A DNA stretch of 64,000 bases, from NCBI RefSeq assembly GCF_003325375.1, contig NZ_CP030862.1, forward strand, positions 6,391,501-6,455,500, written 5' to 3'. The translations under genes were made by a program, and so were the position numbers. Within the stretch, counting starts at the first letter, position 1, and each line of letters starts with the position of its first letter. The notes under the pieces were generated by a model, which was not told the DNA's origin, searched no databases, and was given only the letters and a program-made list of their open reading frames with translations. Source of the DNA: Streptomyces globosus. GTDB taxonomy: Bacteria > Actinomycetota > Actinomycetes > Streptomycetales > Streptomycetaceae. This document shows positions 1 to 7,787 of this stretch, one piece after another.

Positions 1-798
1 GGGCCCGCGCTTGTGCTCGTCCAGGGGCAGCTGCCGGTCGTCGTCCTCGCCTGGCTGGTCGGGGACTCCGTCCGCCGCAGCCGCGAGGCCGCCGCGCAGG
101 CGCACGCGGCCGCCACCGAGCAGGCGCTCACCGACGAACGGCTGCGCATAGCCCGCGAGCTGCACGACATGGTCGCCCACAGCATCGGCATCATCGCCAT
201 CCAGGCCGGCGTCGGCAGCCGCGTCATCGACACCCGGCCCGACCAGGCCCGCGACGCCCTCCAGGCCATCGAGGCGACCAGCCGGGACACCCTTTCGAGC
301 CTGCGCCGCACCCTCGTCGCGCTGCGCCGCGGCGGGCCCGCCCCACTCGCGCCCGCGCCCGGCCTCGACGGGCTGGAGCGGCTCGCCGCCGCCACCGCCG
401 GCGACACCGGACTCCGTATCGACGTCGCCGTGTCGGGGCGGCGGCGGCCGCTGCCGCAGGACGTCGAGCTCGCCGCCTACCGGATCGTCCAGGAGGCGCT
501 CACCAACACCGTCCGGCACGCCCGCGCCCGCCACTGCCGTGTCGGTGTCGCGTACGAGGACGGGGCGCTCGCCCTCGACATCACCGACGACGGCCGCAGC
601 AGCCCCGCGCAGGAAGGCGGCAGCGGCTTCGGCATCACCGGCATGCGCGAGCGGGCCGCCCTCCTCGGCGGCAGCCTCGACGCCGGCCCGCTGCCCGCCG
701 GCGGGTTCCGGGTCGCCGCCGTGCTCCCGCTGCCCGCCACCGCTGTCCCTGCCGCCACCGCCCCCGCCACCGCCCCCGCTGCCGAGGAGGCCCGATGA
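1..798 (+). CDS. Two-component sensor histidine kinase, 5' end outside the window
   Basis: The reading frame is open from base 1, so the N-terminal sensor/membrane part lies upstream; about 265 residues are visible. A HisKA_3-type dimerisation/phosphoacceptor helix is seen as ARELHDMVAHS, followed by a HATPase_c domain with the N-box EALTNTVRHAR and a glycine-rich G box (GFGITGMRERAALLGG). This is the NarX/DesK-type architecture. The C-terminus is a low-complexity Ala/Pro/Thr tail. The stop overlaps the next gene's ATG by 4 bases, so kinase and regulator are co-translated partners. The signal sensed cannot be told from this fragment. Confidence 0.93.
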   Translation, partial: GPALVLVQGQLPVVVLAWLVGDSVRRSREAAAQAHAAATEQALTDERLRIARELHDMVAHSIGIIAIQAGVGSRVIDTRPDQARDALQAIEATSRDTLSSLRRTLVALRRGGPAPLAPAPGLDGLERLAAATAGDTGLRIDVAVSGRRRPLPQDVELAAYRIVQEALTNTVRHARARHCRVGVAYEDGALALDITDDGRSSPAQEGGSGFGITGMRERAALLGGSLDAGPLPAGGFRVAAVLPLPATAVPAATAPATAPAAEEAR

Positions 799-1454
799 GC
801 TCCGGCACCGTACGCGTCCTCCTCGCCGACGACCAGCCGCTCGTCCGGTCCGGGCTGCGGGTCCTCATGGCCGGCACCGCCGACCTGGAGGTCGTCGGCG
901 AGGCCGCCGACGGCGCGGAGGCCGTCCGGCTCGCCGCCGAGCTCGCCCCCGACGTCGTCGTCATGGACATCCGCATGCCGGAGATGGACGGCATCGAGGC
1001 CACCCGCCGCATCACCGCGGCCCCCGGCGGCACCCGCGTCCTCATCCTGACGACGTTCGACGAGGACGACCACGTCCACGGCGCGCTGCGCGCAGGCGCG
1101 AGCGGGTTCGCCGTGAAGGACATGGCCCTGGACGACCTGTTGGCCGCCGTGCGGGTCGTCGCGGCGGGGGACGCGCTGCTCGCACCCGGTGTGACGCGCC
1201 GCCTGATCGCGGACTTCGTCGCCGGACCGGCGCCGGCGGCCGCGCGCGTGGCCGCCGTCACGGAGCGGGAGCAGGAGGTCCTGACGCTGGTCGGCCGCGG
1301 ACTGTCGAACGCGGAGATCGCGCAGGAGCTGTTCATCTCCGTGGCGACGGCGAAGTCGCACGTCGCCCGGCTGCTGACGAAGCTCGGTGCCCGCGACCGG
1401 GTCCAGCTGGTGATCGAGGCCTACGACCGGGGGCTGGTCGCGCCGCCCCGGTGA
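795..1454 (+). CDS. NarL/FixJ-family response regulator
   Basis: 219 residues. The N-terminal receiver domain starts VRVLLADDQPLVRSGL; the phosphoacceptor Asp lies in VVVMDIRMPEMDG, with the Thr of the switch in LILTTFDEDDH and the conserved Lys in AVKDM. The C-terminal LuxR-type helix-turn-helix reads TEREQEVLTLVGRGLSNAEI through SVATAKSHVARLLTKL. The ATG overlaps the stop of the kinase (ATGA), giving a kinase-regulator operon. Target genes are unknown. The next gene downstream is convergent. Confidence 0.96.
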   Translation: MSSGTVRVLLADDQPLVRSGLRVLMAGTADLEVVGEAADGAEAVRLAAELAPDVVVMDIRMPEMDGIEATRRITAAPGGTRVLILTTFDEDDHVHGALRAGASGFAVKDMALDDLLAAVRVVAAGDALLAPGVTRRLIADFVAGPAPAAARVAAVTEREQEVLTLVGRGLSNAEIAQELFISVATAKSHVARLLTKLGARDRVQLVIEAYDRGLVAPPR

Positions 1455-1631
1455 CTGCGGTCCCGGTGACGGCGGTCCCCGTGACAGCGGCGCGGCCCCG
1501 GGCAGCCGGCGGCGAGCAGCCGCGCACGCCCCGAACCCGGCGCGGCAGCCGCCACCCCGCGACCCGCACTCGTCAAGGCTGTCCTTGGCGTCCCCTCGCG
1601 ACGAATCGCTCAGGACAAGGGTTTACCAACA

Positions 1632-1648
1632 GTTGACGTACCGTCAAC
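1632..1648. promoter_or_regulatory. 17-bp palindrome GTTGACG-TAC-CGTCAAC
   Basis: A perfect 7+3+7 inverted repeat between two convergent genes, 7 bp beyond the stop of the minus-strand ATPase gene. A second small hairpin (ACCTC-GTTA-GAGGT, 1649-1662) follows directly and has that gene's TAA stop in its loop. The core TGACG-N3-CGTCA is the same as in the operators at 5.96 and 6.05 kb. It may be an orphan operator or part of a terminator; the sequence does not decide. Confidence 0.4.
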
Positions 1649-1654
1649 ACCTCG

Positions 1655-2131
1655 TTAGAGGTACACGCGCGGTTCCCGGATCGACCCGAAAGGTTCGCGG
1701 GACCGCTCCGGGCGGCCGTCCGGAGCGCTGTCGGCCGGTCCGGCGGCGGCCCGGTCGACCTCGCACCAGATCCGCTTCCCGGCGCCCTCCCGCTGCCAGC
1801 CCCAGCGGTCGGCCAGTCCGTCGACGAGCTCCAGCCCGCGGCCCCCGGTGTCCCCGGCGCCGGCCTGCCGCCGGGACGGGGCCCGGCCGCTGGCGTCGGC
1901 GACCTCGACGCGCACCGCCGGCTCGCCGAGGAGCATGCGCAGGACGGCCGGGCAGCCGGTGTGCACGACGGCGTTGGTGACCAGCTCGGAGATCAGCAGG
2001 ATCAGCGTCTCCGCGAGCGGCTCGTCGTCCCCTATCCCGCATCCCGCGAGCCGGGAACGGGCCCATCGTCGGGCCCGGCCGACCTCGGCCGGGTCCGGTC
2101 CTACCTCCAGCTGCACCTGAAGCACCTGCAC
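1655..2131 (-). CDS. Anti-sigma-type ATP-binding protein (RsbW/SpoIIAB-like HATPase)
   Basis: 158 residues, GTG start. The protein is a single GHKL ATPase domain: the N-box is in LLISELVTNAVVHTG, the DxG-like strand in VRVEVADASGRAP, and the glycine box in GDTGGRGLELVDGLADRWG. Small stand-alone members of this family in Streptomyces are usually anti-sigma factor kinases or orphan relatives. No sigma factor or anti-anti-sigma gene is adjacent, so the partner is unknown. Confidence in the fold is high and in the role moderate. Confidence 0.88.
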   Translation of the reverse strand: MQVLQVQLEVGPDPAEVGRARRWARSRLAGCGIGDDEPLAETLILLISELVTNAVVHTGCPAVLRMLLGEPAVRVEVADASGRAPSRRQAGAGDTGGRGLELVDGLADRWGWQREGAGKRIWCEVDRAAAGPADSAPDGRPERSREPFGSIREPRVYL

Positions 2132-2456
2132 CGCTCACACCATCCGAACCGGCGGACACTTCGCCTCGCGACAGGACGGGATCACCGACTGTGACCCCCT
2201 TGTCGAGCAGCATGGTTGACATACAGTCACCACAACAAGCGCTTCGGGCATATTCCAGCGCGAAGGAGTAGGCATGGTGCATACTGTGCGACGCTCACGC
2301 CGCGCTACCGCTCGCATTCCCGGGAGCGTACCGGAGCAGTACCCGCGGGCCGGGCCGTCCAGGCCCCCGCGTAGGACACAAACCGATATCAACTCTCCGT
2401 AATCAGACATGCGTCCCGCGTCGTCGCGCCCGTGCCCGGCCCGCGGGCCTGGTTCG
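2132..2456. other. Intergenic region with a possible 42-codon ORF on the plus strand
   Basis: 325 bp between the ATPase gene and the acyl-CoA dehydrogenase gene. On the plus strand an ATG at 2275 is preceded by a good AAGGAG at seven bases' distance and opens a 42-residue Arg/Pro-rich frame ending at 2401. Its third codon positions are less GC-rich than in real neighbours and I know no homologue. A GTTGACATAC motif at 2215-2224 may be part of a promoter but has no convincing -10 at the right distance. Confidence 0.3.
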
Positions 2457-3545
2457 TCACAGGCTGCCATCTCGGGCGTACGAGGCCCCCTCCCGCCCCC
2501 GCTCCTGCGCGTCGGCGAGGAGTTCCGCGGCCAGGGCCTCCTCCGCGGCGGCCGCCGTACGCCACTGCTCGGCCCGCACCCAGGCCCGCTTCAGGTGCAG
2601 GTGGACGTCGGCCTCCCAGGTGAAGCCCATCCCGCCGTGCACCTGGAGGCAGTCCCGGGCGTTCGCGGCGGCGGCCCGGTCGGCCAGCAGCTTCGCGCCG
2701 GCGATCTCCGCCGCCACCGCGGCCCCGAAGCCCGCCGCGCCCGCCGCCCCGGCCGCGCCCGCCCGGTCCGCCGCGTCCGCGCAGACCGCCGCCGCGTACA
2801 CGGCCGTACGGGCCACCTCGGCCCGCACCAGCATGCCCGAGCAGAGGTGCTGCACCGCCTGGAAGGCCCCGATGGGCCGCCCGAACTGCTCCCGCTGCGC
2901 CGCGTACCGCACGGCGAGCTCGACGGTGCGCAGGGCGCTGCCGAGCTGGAGGGCGGCCGTCAGCAGGGCGCCCTCGTCGCGCAGGCGGGCGTCGGGGCCG
3001 GGGCCCGGCGGGGGGACGCGGTGGAGGGGGGTCAGCGGGTCCGCGGACGGCACGGGGCGGGCGGCGGGCAGCAGCGCGGCGGGAGCCTCGGTGCAGCCGC
3101 CGGCGCCGGCGCCGAGGACCGCGTCCGCCTCGGCGAGGTGGGCGACGAGCCGGCCGGGCGGGCCCGCGGCTGCGGCGGGGCGGTCGCCGAGGTCGAAGGC
3201 CGTGACGACGGCCGTGCCGTCGGCGGCGCCCTCGACACGGCCGGCGGCCAGGTGCGTGGCGACGAGCGGGCCGGGCAGCAGGGCCCGCCCGGCCTCCTCG
3301 AAGACGAGGACGGCCTCGGCGAGCCCGAGCCCCACCCCGCCGTCCGCCTCGGGCAGCCGCAGCGCGAAGAAGCCCGCGCCGCCCAGCTCCCGCCACAGTC
3401 CGCGGTCCACGCCCCCGGCTCCCCCGGCCTCCGCCCGGTCCACCGCCGCCCGCAGGGCCTCGCGCCCGAAGCGCCGCGACAGCAGGGCCCGTACGCCCGC
3501 CCGGAGGTCCTCCTGCTCCTGCGTCGGCTGGAAGTCCACGCTCAC
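2457..3545 (-). CDS. Acyl-CoA dehydrogenase, second subunit of a pair
   Basis: 362 residues from a GTG that overlaps the upstream gene's stop (GTGA). The protein begins VSVDFQPTQEQEDLRAGVRALL, a standard ACAD N-terminal helix, and ends with LQVHGGMGFTWEADVHLHLKRAW, the C-terminal FAD/tetramer region. The middle domain is Ala/Gly-rich and short for the family. Together with the 384-residue gene upstream it looks like an actinobacterial FadE pair of the alpha2-beta2 kind known from steroid and branched side-chain degradation; pairing is inferred from overlap and unequal sequence. Substrate unknown. Confidence 0.9.
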   Translation of the reverse strand: MSVDFQPTQEQEDLRAGVRALLSRRFGREALRAAVDRAEAGGAGGVDRGLWRELGGAGFFALRLPEADGGVGLGLAEAVLVFEEAGRALLPGPLVATHLAAGRVEGAADGTAVVTAFDLGDRPAAAAGPPGRLVAHLAEADAVLGAGAGGCTEAPAALLPAARPVPSADPLTPLHRVPPPGPGPDARLRDEGALLTAALQLGSALRTVELAVRYAAQREQFGRPIGAFQAVQHLCSGMLVRAEVARTAVYAAAVCADAADRAGAAGAAGAAGFGAAVAAEIAGAKLLADRAAAANARDCLQVHGGMGFTWEADVHLHLKRAWVRAEQWRTAAAAEEALAAELLADAQERGREGASYARDGSL

Positions 3546-4696
3546 CGGCCCTTCGGGAGGCCGAGGATCCGCTCGGCGACGATGGTGTGCTGGATCTGCG
3601 AGGTGCCCGCGGCGATCGTGTAGGACAGCGAGGACAGGCGCTCGCGCACCCACTCCTCCTCCAGCGCGAGGGCGTCGGCGCCGAGGACCTCCGCGGCGGC
3701 GTCGTACAGCTCCTGCCGGGCCTGCGAGTAGGCCAGCTTGAAGACGGAGCCGCCGGCGCCGGGTACTCCGCCGGTGCGCTCGGCGGCGGAGACGTTCCAC
3801 TGGGTGAGCCGCCACAGCGCCGCGAACTCCGCGGCGAGCCGGCCGAGGCGCCGCCGCAGCACGGTGTCGTCCCAGCGGCCGTTCGCGCGCGCGGCCCGCG
3901 CGAGGGCGCCCAGGGTGCGGCGGCAGGCGACGACCTCGCCGGCGAAGGCGGTGCCCCGCTCGAAGGAGAGGGTGGTCATGGTGACGCGCCAGCCGTCGTC
4001 CTCGGCGCCGACGCGGTACGCGACGGGGACGCGCACCCCGTCGAGGAACACCTCGGCGAACTCCGCGGACCCGGCCAGGGTCCGCAGCGGCCGGACCGTC
4101 ACGCCCGGCGCGTCCATCGGCATGGCGAGCCAGGTGAGGCCGCGGTGCCGGGGCGCGTCGGGGCCGGTGCGGACGAGCAGCTCGCACCAGTCGGCGATCT
4201 CCGCGTGCGAGGTCCAGACCTTCGAGCCGGTGACCACGTACGCGTCGCCGTCGCGGACGGCGCGGGTGCGCAGGGAGGCCAGGTCGGAGCCGGCGCCGGG
4301 CTCGCTGAAGCCCTGGCACCACACCTCCTCGCCGCGCAGGACGGGCGGCAGCCAGCGGGCCCGCTGCGCGGGCGTGCCCTCGGCGGCGATGGTGGGGCCG
4401 GCGTGCAGGAGGCCGACGAAGTTCGCGCCGACGTACGGGGCGCCGGCCCGCTCGGCCTCCTCCAGGAAGGCCAGGTGCCGGGCCGGTCCCGCGCCGCGGC
4501 CGCCCGCGGCCGCGGGCCAGTGCAGGCCGGCGTAGCCGGCGTCGTACAGCCGGCGCTGCCAGCCGAGGTCGTACGCGCGCCGGCCGGGCCAGTCGTCGGG
4601 CGACGGCCGGGGCGGCAGCTCGGGCAGGGTCTTGGCCAGCCACGCGCGCAGCCCGGCCCGGAACTCCCGCTCCTCCTCCGTTTCGGCGAGGTCCAC
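3542..4696 (-). CDS. Acyl-CoA dehydrogenase, first subunit of a pair
   Basis: 384 residues, GTG start 13 bp after the amidohydrolase stop. FAD- and substrate-contact motifs are present: QGFSEPGAGSDLASL in the middle domain, KVWTSHAEIADWCELL, and the C-terminal GTSQIQHTIVAERILGLP. The Glu of the usual YEGT motif is Ala here (AAGTSQIQ). A Glu in TLSFERGTAF sits where isovaleryl-CoA-dehydrogenase-type enzymes carry their base, so activity is plausible. It should introduce an alpha-beta double bond into an acyl-CoA and pass electrons to ETF. Co-transcribed with the genes on both sides. Confidence 0.93.
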   Translation of the reverse strand: MDLAETEEEREFRAGLRAWLAKTLPELPPRPSPDDWPGRRAYDLGWQRRLYDAGYAGLHWPAAAGGRGAGPARHLAFLEEAERAGAPYVGANFVGLLHAGPTIAAEGTPAQRARWLPPVLRGEEVWCQGFSEPGAGSDLASLRTRAVRDGDAYVVTGSKVWTSHAEIADWCELLVRTGPDAPRHRGLTWLAMPMDAPGVTVRPLRTLAGSAEFAEVFLDGVRVPVAYRVGAEDDGWRVTMTTLSFERGTAFAGEVVACRRTLGALARAARANGRWDDTVLRRRLGRLAAEFAALWRLTQWNVSAAERTGGVPGAGGSVFKLAYSQARQELYDAAAEVLGADALALEEEWVRERLSSLSYTIAAGTSQIQHTIVAERILGLPKGR

Positions 4697-4709
4697 GGCG
4701 CCGCCCGCC

Positions 4710-5897
4710 TCAGACCAGGTCCAGGCCGAGCATGCGGATGGCGTTGCCGCGCATCAGCTTGTGGACGGTCTCGTCGTCGAGGCCCGCGACGTGGTCGAGG
4801 GCGACCTCCTTCGTGTGCGGGAAGGTGGAGTCGACGTGCGGGTAGTCGGTCTCGAAGGTGGCGTTGTCGCGGCCGACGGTGTCGATCGAGGCGACGCCGT
4901 GCTTGTCGCGGAAGAAGCAGCAGAAGACCTGCCGGTAGTAGTACGTCGAGGGCGGCTCGGGGATCAGGTCGCGGACGCCGCCCCAGGCGCGGTGCTCGCG
5001 CCACACGTCGTCGGCGCGCTCCAGGGCGTACGGGATCCAGCCCATCTGGCCCTCGCTGTAGGCGAGCTTGAGCTGCGGGAACCTCACGAGGACGCCGCTG
5101 AAGAGGAAGTCCGTCATCGAGGCCATCGCGTTGTTGAAGCTGAGGGCGGCCTGGACGGCGGGCGGCGAGTCGGGGGAGGCCGCGGGCATCTGGGAGGAGG
5201 ACCCGATGTGCATGTTGACGGCCGTGCCGGTCTCCTGGCAGACCGCGAAGAAGGGGTCCCAGTAACCGGAGTGGATGGAGGGCAGGCCGAGGTGGGTGGG
5301 GATCTCGGAGAACGTGACGGCGCGCACCCCGCGCGCGGCGTTGCGGCGGACCTCGGCGACGGCGAGGCCGATGTCCCACAGCGGGATCAGGCACAGGGGG
5401 ATCAGCCGGCCGCCGCTGTCGCCGCACCACTCCTCGACCATCCAGTCGTTGTAGGCGCGCACGCAGGCGAGGGCGACCTCCTTGTCGCGGGCCTCGGCGA
5501 AGGTCTGGCCGCAGAAGCGGGGGAAGGTGGGGAAGCAGAGGGACGCCTCGACGTGGTTGAGGTCCATGTCCTCCAGGCGCGCCTTGGGGTCCCAGCAGCC
5601 GCGGCGCATCTCCTCGCGGGTGATGCCCTCCAGGGTCATGTCGTCGCGGTCGAAGCCGACGGCGGCGATGTTCCGCTTGTACGGGAACCGCAGGTCCTCG
5701 TAGATCCACCAGTCGGCCGGGGGGCCGTCGGGGTCCATCGAGACGACGTACCTGCCGCCGCGGTACTCCAGCTCGCCGATGCCGGCGGTGAGCGGCTTCG
5801 GGCCGCGGTCGCGGTACTTGGCCGGCAGCCAGACGTCGAAGAGGTGGGCGGGCTCGATGACGTGGTCGTCGACGCTGATGATGCGGGGCAGTTCCAT
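4710..5897 (-). CDS. Amidohydrolase (Amidohydro_2 family)
   Basis: 395 residues, ATG with GAGGGGAC upstream. The N-terminus has the metal-binding-type motif SVDDHVIEP, and later segments NMHIGSS, LAYSEGQMGWIPY and ETDYPHVDSTFPH fit the TIM-barrel metal sites of the ACMSD/amidohydrolase-2 family. Members act as hydrolases or decarboxylases on ring-derived acids. Its place as first gene of an operon with two acyl-CoA dehydrogenases, divergent from an acyl-CoA ligase, suggests a step in cyclic or branched carboxylic acid degradation. The exact reaction is unknown. Confidence 0.92.
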   Translation of the reverse strand: MELPRIISVDDHVIEPAHLFDVWLPAKYRDRGPKPLTAGIGELEYRGGRYVVSMDPDGPPADWWIYEDLRFPYKRNIAAVGFDRDDMTLEGITREEMRRGCWDPKARLEDMDLNHVEASLCFPTFPRFCGQTFAEARDKEVALACVRAYNDWMVEEWCGDSGGRLIPLCLIPLWDIGLAVAEVRRNAARGVRAVTFSEIPTHLGLPSIHSGYWDPFFAVCQETGTAVNMHIGSSSQMPAASPDSPPAVQAALSFNNAMASMTDFLFSGVLVRFPQLKLAYSEGQMGWIPYALERADDVWREHRAWGGVRDLIPEPPSTYYYRQVFCCFFRDKHGVASIDTVGRDNATFETDYPHVDSTFPHTKEVALDHVAGLDDETVHKLMRGNAIRMLGLDLV

Positions 5898-5955
5898 GGT
5901 GTCCCCTCGCCGCGGGCCGGGCGGGCCGGGCCCGGGCGGGCAGCCGGAACGACCG

Positions 5956-5973
5956 GATCTGATGGAGCGTCAG
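5956..5973. promoter_or_regulatory. TetR-type operator, copy 1 (GATCTGATGGAGCGTCAG)
   Basis: Near-perfect palindrome CTGATG-GAG-CGTCAG preceded by GAT. It lies about 60 bp upstream of the amidohydrolase start, in the divergent promoter region. It differs at one base from the second copy at 6044-6061, 88 bp away. The paired arrangement suggests that one repressor controls both directions. No regulator gene is adjacent. Confidence 0.7.
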
Positions 5974-6043
5974 AAAAGAACCGGCTCCACGCTAGCCCCG
6001 CACCCCTGGACCGGCAAGCGCCCGCGCCCTACGCTCTGCGCGA

Positions 6044-6061
6044 GATCTGACGGAGCGTCAG
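6044..6061. promoter_or_regulatory. TetR-type operator, copy 2 (GATCTGACGGAGCGTCAG)
   Basis: Perfect inverted repeat CTGACG-GAG-CGTCAG directly upstream of the ligase ribosome binding site and start at 6081. A repressor bound here would block transcription into the ligase gene. See the companion copy at 5956-5973. Confidence 0.75.
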
Positions 6062-6080
6062 CAATGGGAGGTGGCCCGCC

Positions 6081-7691
6081 ATGCCGGAAACGCCGCACAG
6101 CAGGACCGGACCGGACCCGGCCCCGCCCGCCGCCCCGGACACCCCGCACGCCCTCGGCGCCTCCCCCACCCTGTGGGCCCTCGTCGCCCGGCGCGCCGCC
6201 CTCACCCCCGACCGGCCCGCCCTGATCCAGGCCGCACCCGACCCGGCCGGCGACCGGACGCTGACCTTCGGCGCCCTCCGCGACCGCGCCGAGCGGGTCG
6301 CCGCCGGCCTGTACGGCAGGGGGGTCCGGCCGGGCACGGTCGTCGCCTGGCAGCTGCCCACCCGCATCGAGACCGTCCTGCTCTCCCTCGCCCTCGCCCG
6401 CCTCGGCGCCGTCCAGTCCCCCGTGATCCCCCTCTACCGGGAGCGCGAGACCGGCTTCGCCCTGCGCGCGTCGCAGGCCGAGTTCTTCGCCGTGCCCGGT
6501 GTCTGGCGCGGCTTCGACCACACCGCGATGGCCGCCCGGCTCGGCGCCCGCGGCGTCTTCCGCGTCCACGCCCCCGCCGACCTGCCCGACGGGGACCCCG
6601 CCTTGCTGCCCCCGCCGCCCGCCGACGGCACCGGCGTGCGCTGGATCTACTGGACCTCCGGCACCACCTCCGACCCCAAGGGCGTCCTGCACACCGACCG
6701 CTCCCTGCTCGCCGGCGGGTCCTGCCTCGCCCACGCCCTGCGCCCGGCCCCCGGCGACACCGGCTCCATCGCCTTCCCGTACGCCCACATCGGCGGGCCC
6801 GACTACCTCGTGATGCTGCTCCTGTACGGGTTCCCCGCCGTCCTCTTCGAGACATTCGCGCTGCCGGACGCCCTGGACGGCTACCGGCGGCACGGCGTCA
6901 CCATCGCCGGCGGCTCCACCGCCTTCTACACGATGTTCCTCGCCGAGCAGCGCAAGCGGCCCGGCGGGAAGCTGGTCCCCACCCTCCGCCTGATGGCCGG
7001 CGGCGGCGCCCCGAAACCGCCCGAGGTCCACCACGCGGTCGTCCGCGAACTGGGCTGCCGGCTGGCCCACGGCTACGGCATGACCGAAGTCCCCATGATC
7101 ACGATGGGCTGCCCCGACGACAGCGAGGACGACCTCGCCCACACCGAGGGCCGCCCGCCCGCCGGCATGGAGATCCGCATCACCGGCCCCGCCGGCGACC
7201 CGCTCCCGGCCGGCGCCGAGGGCGAGGTACGGCTGCGCGGCGAAGCCGTCTGCCGCGGCTACCTGGACCCGGCCGCGACCGCCGAGGCCTTCGACGCCGA
7301 GGGGTTCCTGCGCACCGGCGACCTGGGCCGGCTGACCCCGTCCGGCCACCTCGTCCTCACCGGCCGCAGCAAGGACGTCATCATCCGCAAGGGCGAGAAC
7401 ATCTCCGCGAAGGAGGTCGAGGAGCTCCTGCACGGCCTCCCCGGCGTCGGCGACGCCGCCGTCATCGGCCTGCCCGACCCCGAGCGCGGCGAGCGGGTCT
7501 GCGCCGTCGTCGAGCAGGCCCCCGGCGCCGCCCCGCTCACCCTGGACCGGGTCACGGCCCACCTGCGCGCCGCGGGCCTCGCCCCGCACAAACTGCCCGA
7601 GCAGCTGGAGCTCCTCGACGCCCTGCCCCGCAGCGAAGCCCTGCGCAAGGTCCTGAAGTACAAGCTCCGCGAGCGGTTCACCCGGTCCTGA
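6081..7691 (+). CDS. Acyl-CoA synthetase (AMP-binding; cyclohexanecarboxylate-CoA ligase-like)
   Basis: 536 residues, ATG with GGGAGGTGG upstream. The ANL-superfamily P-loop is YWTSGTTSDPKG; the adenylate-binding segment GYGMTEVPMI and the hinge motif with YLDPAATAEAFDAEGFLRTGDLG are present, as is the C-terminal TGRSKDVIIRKGENIS with a Lys-rich end (LRKVLKYKLRERF). It should activate a free acid to its CoA thioester via an acyl-adenylate. It is divergent from the dehydrogenase/amidohydrolase operon, shares the operator pair with it, and probably supplies its substrate. Cyclohexanecarboxylate is an analogy from family naming, not shown. Confidence 0.94.
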   Translation: MPETPHSRTGPDPAPPAAPDTPHALGASPTLWALVARRAALTPDRPALIQAAPDPAGDRTLTFGALRDRAERVAAGLYGRGVRPGTVVAWQLPTRIETVLLSLALARLGAVQSPVIPLYRERETGFALRASQAEFFAVPGVWRGFDHTAMAARLGARGVFRVHAPADLPDGDPALLPPPPADGTGVRWIYWTSGTTSDPKGVLHTDRSLLAGGSCLAHALRPAPGDTGSIAFPYAHIGGPDYLVMLLLYGFPAVLFETFALPDALDGYRRHGVTIAGGSTAFYTMFLAEQRKRPGGKLVPTLRLMAGGGAPKPPEVHHAVVRELGCRLAHGYGMTEVPMITMGCPDDSEDDLAHTEGRPPAGMEIRITGPAGDPLPAGAEGEVRLRGEAVCRGYLDPAATAEAFDAEGFLRTGDLGRLTPSGHLVLTGRSKDVIIRKGENISAKEVEELLHGLPGVGDAAVIGLPDPERGERVCAVVEQAPGAAPLTLDRVTAHLRAAGLAPHKLPEQLELLDALPRSEALRKVLKYKLRERFTRS

Positions 7692-7787
7692 GCCGCACGC
7701 TGCGGTCGCCGCCGAAGCAGCAGGTTCCTACGATGGGGTGAGTCAGCTCGGGGACCCGGCACACCTGCGAGACAGGGGTGATCCGCC

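Noticed and set aside
1450..1491. Short tandem GTGACNGCGGTCCC repeats after the response regulator
   Set aside because: Only two and a half imperfect 15-bp copies in non-coding DNA; no evidence of function.
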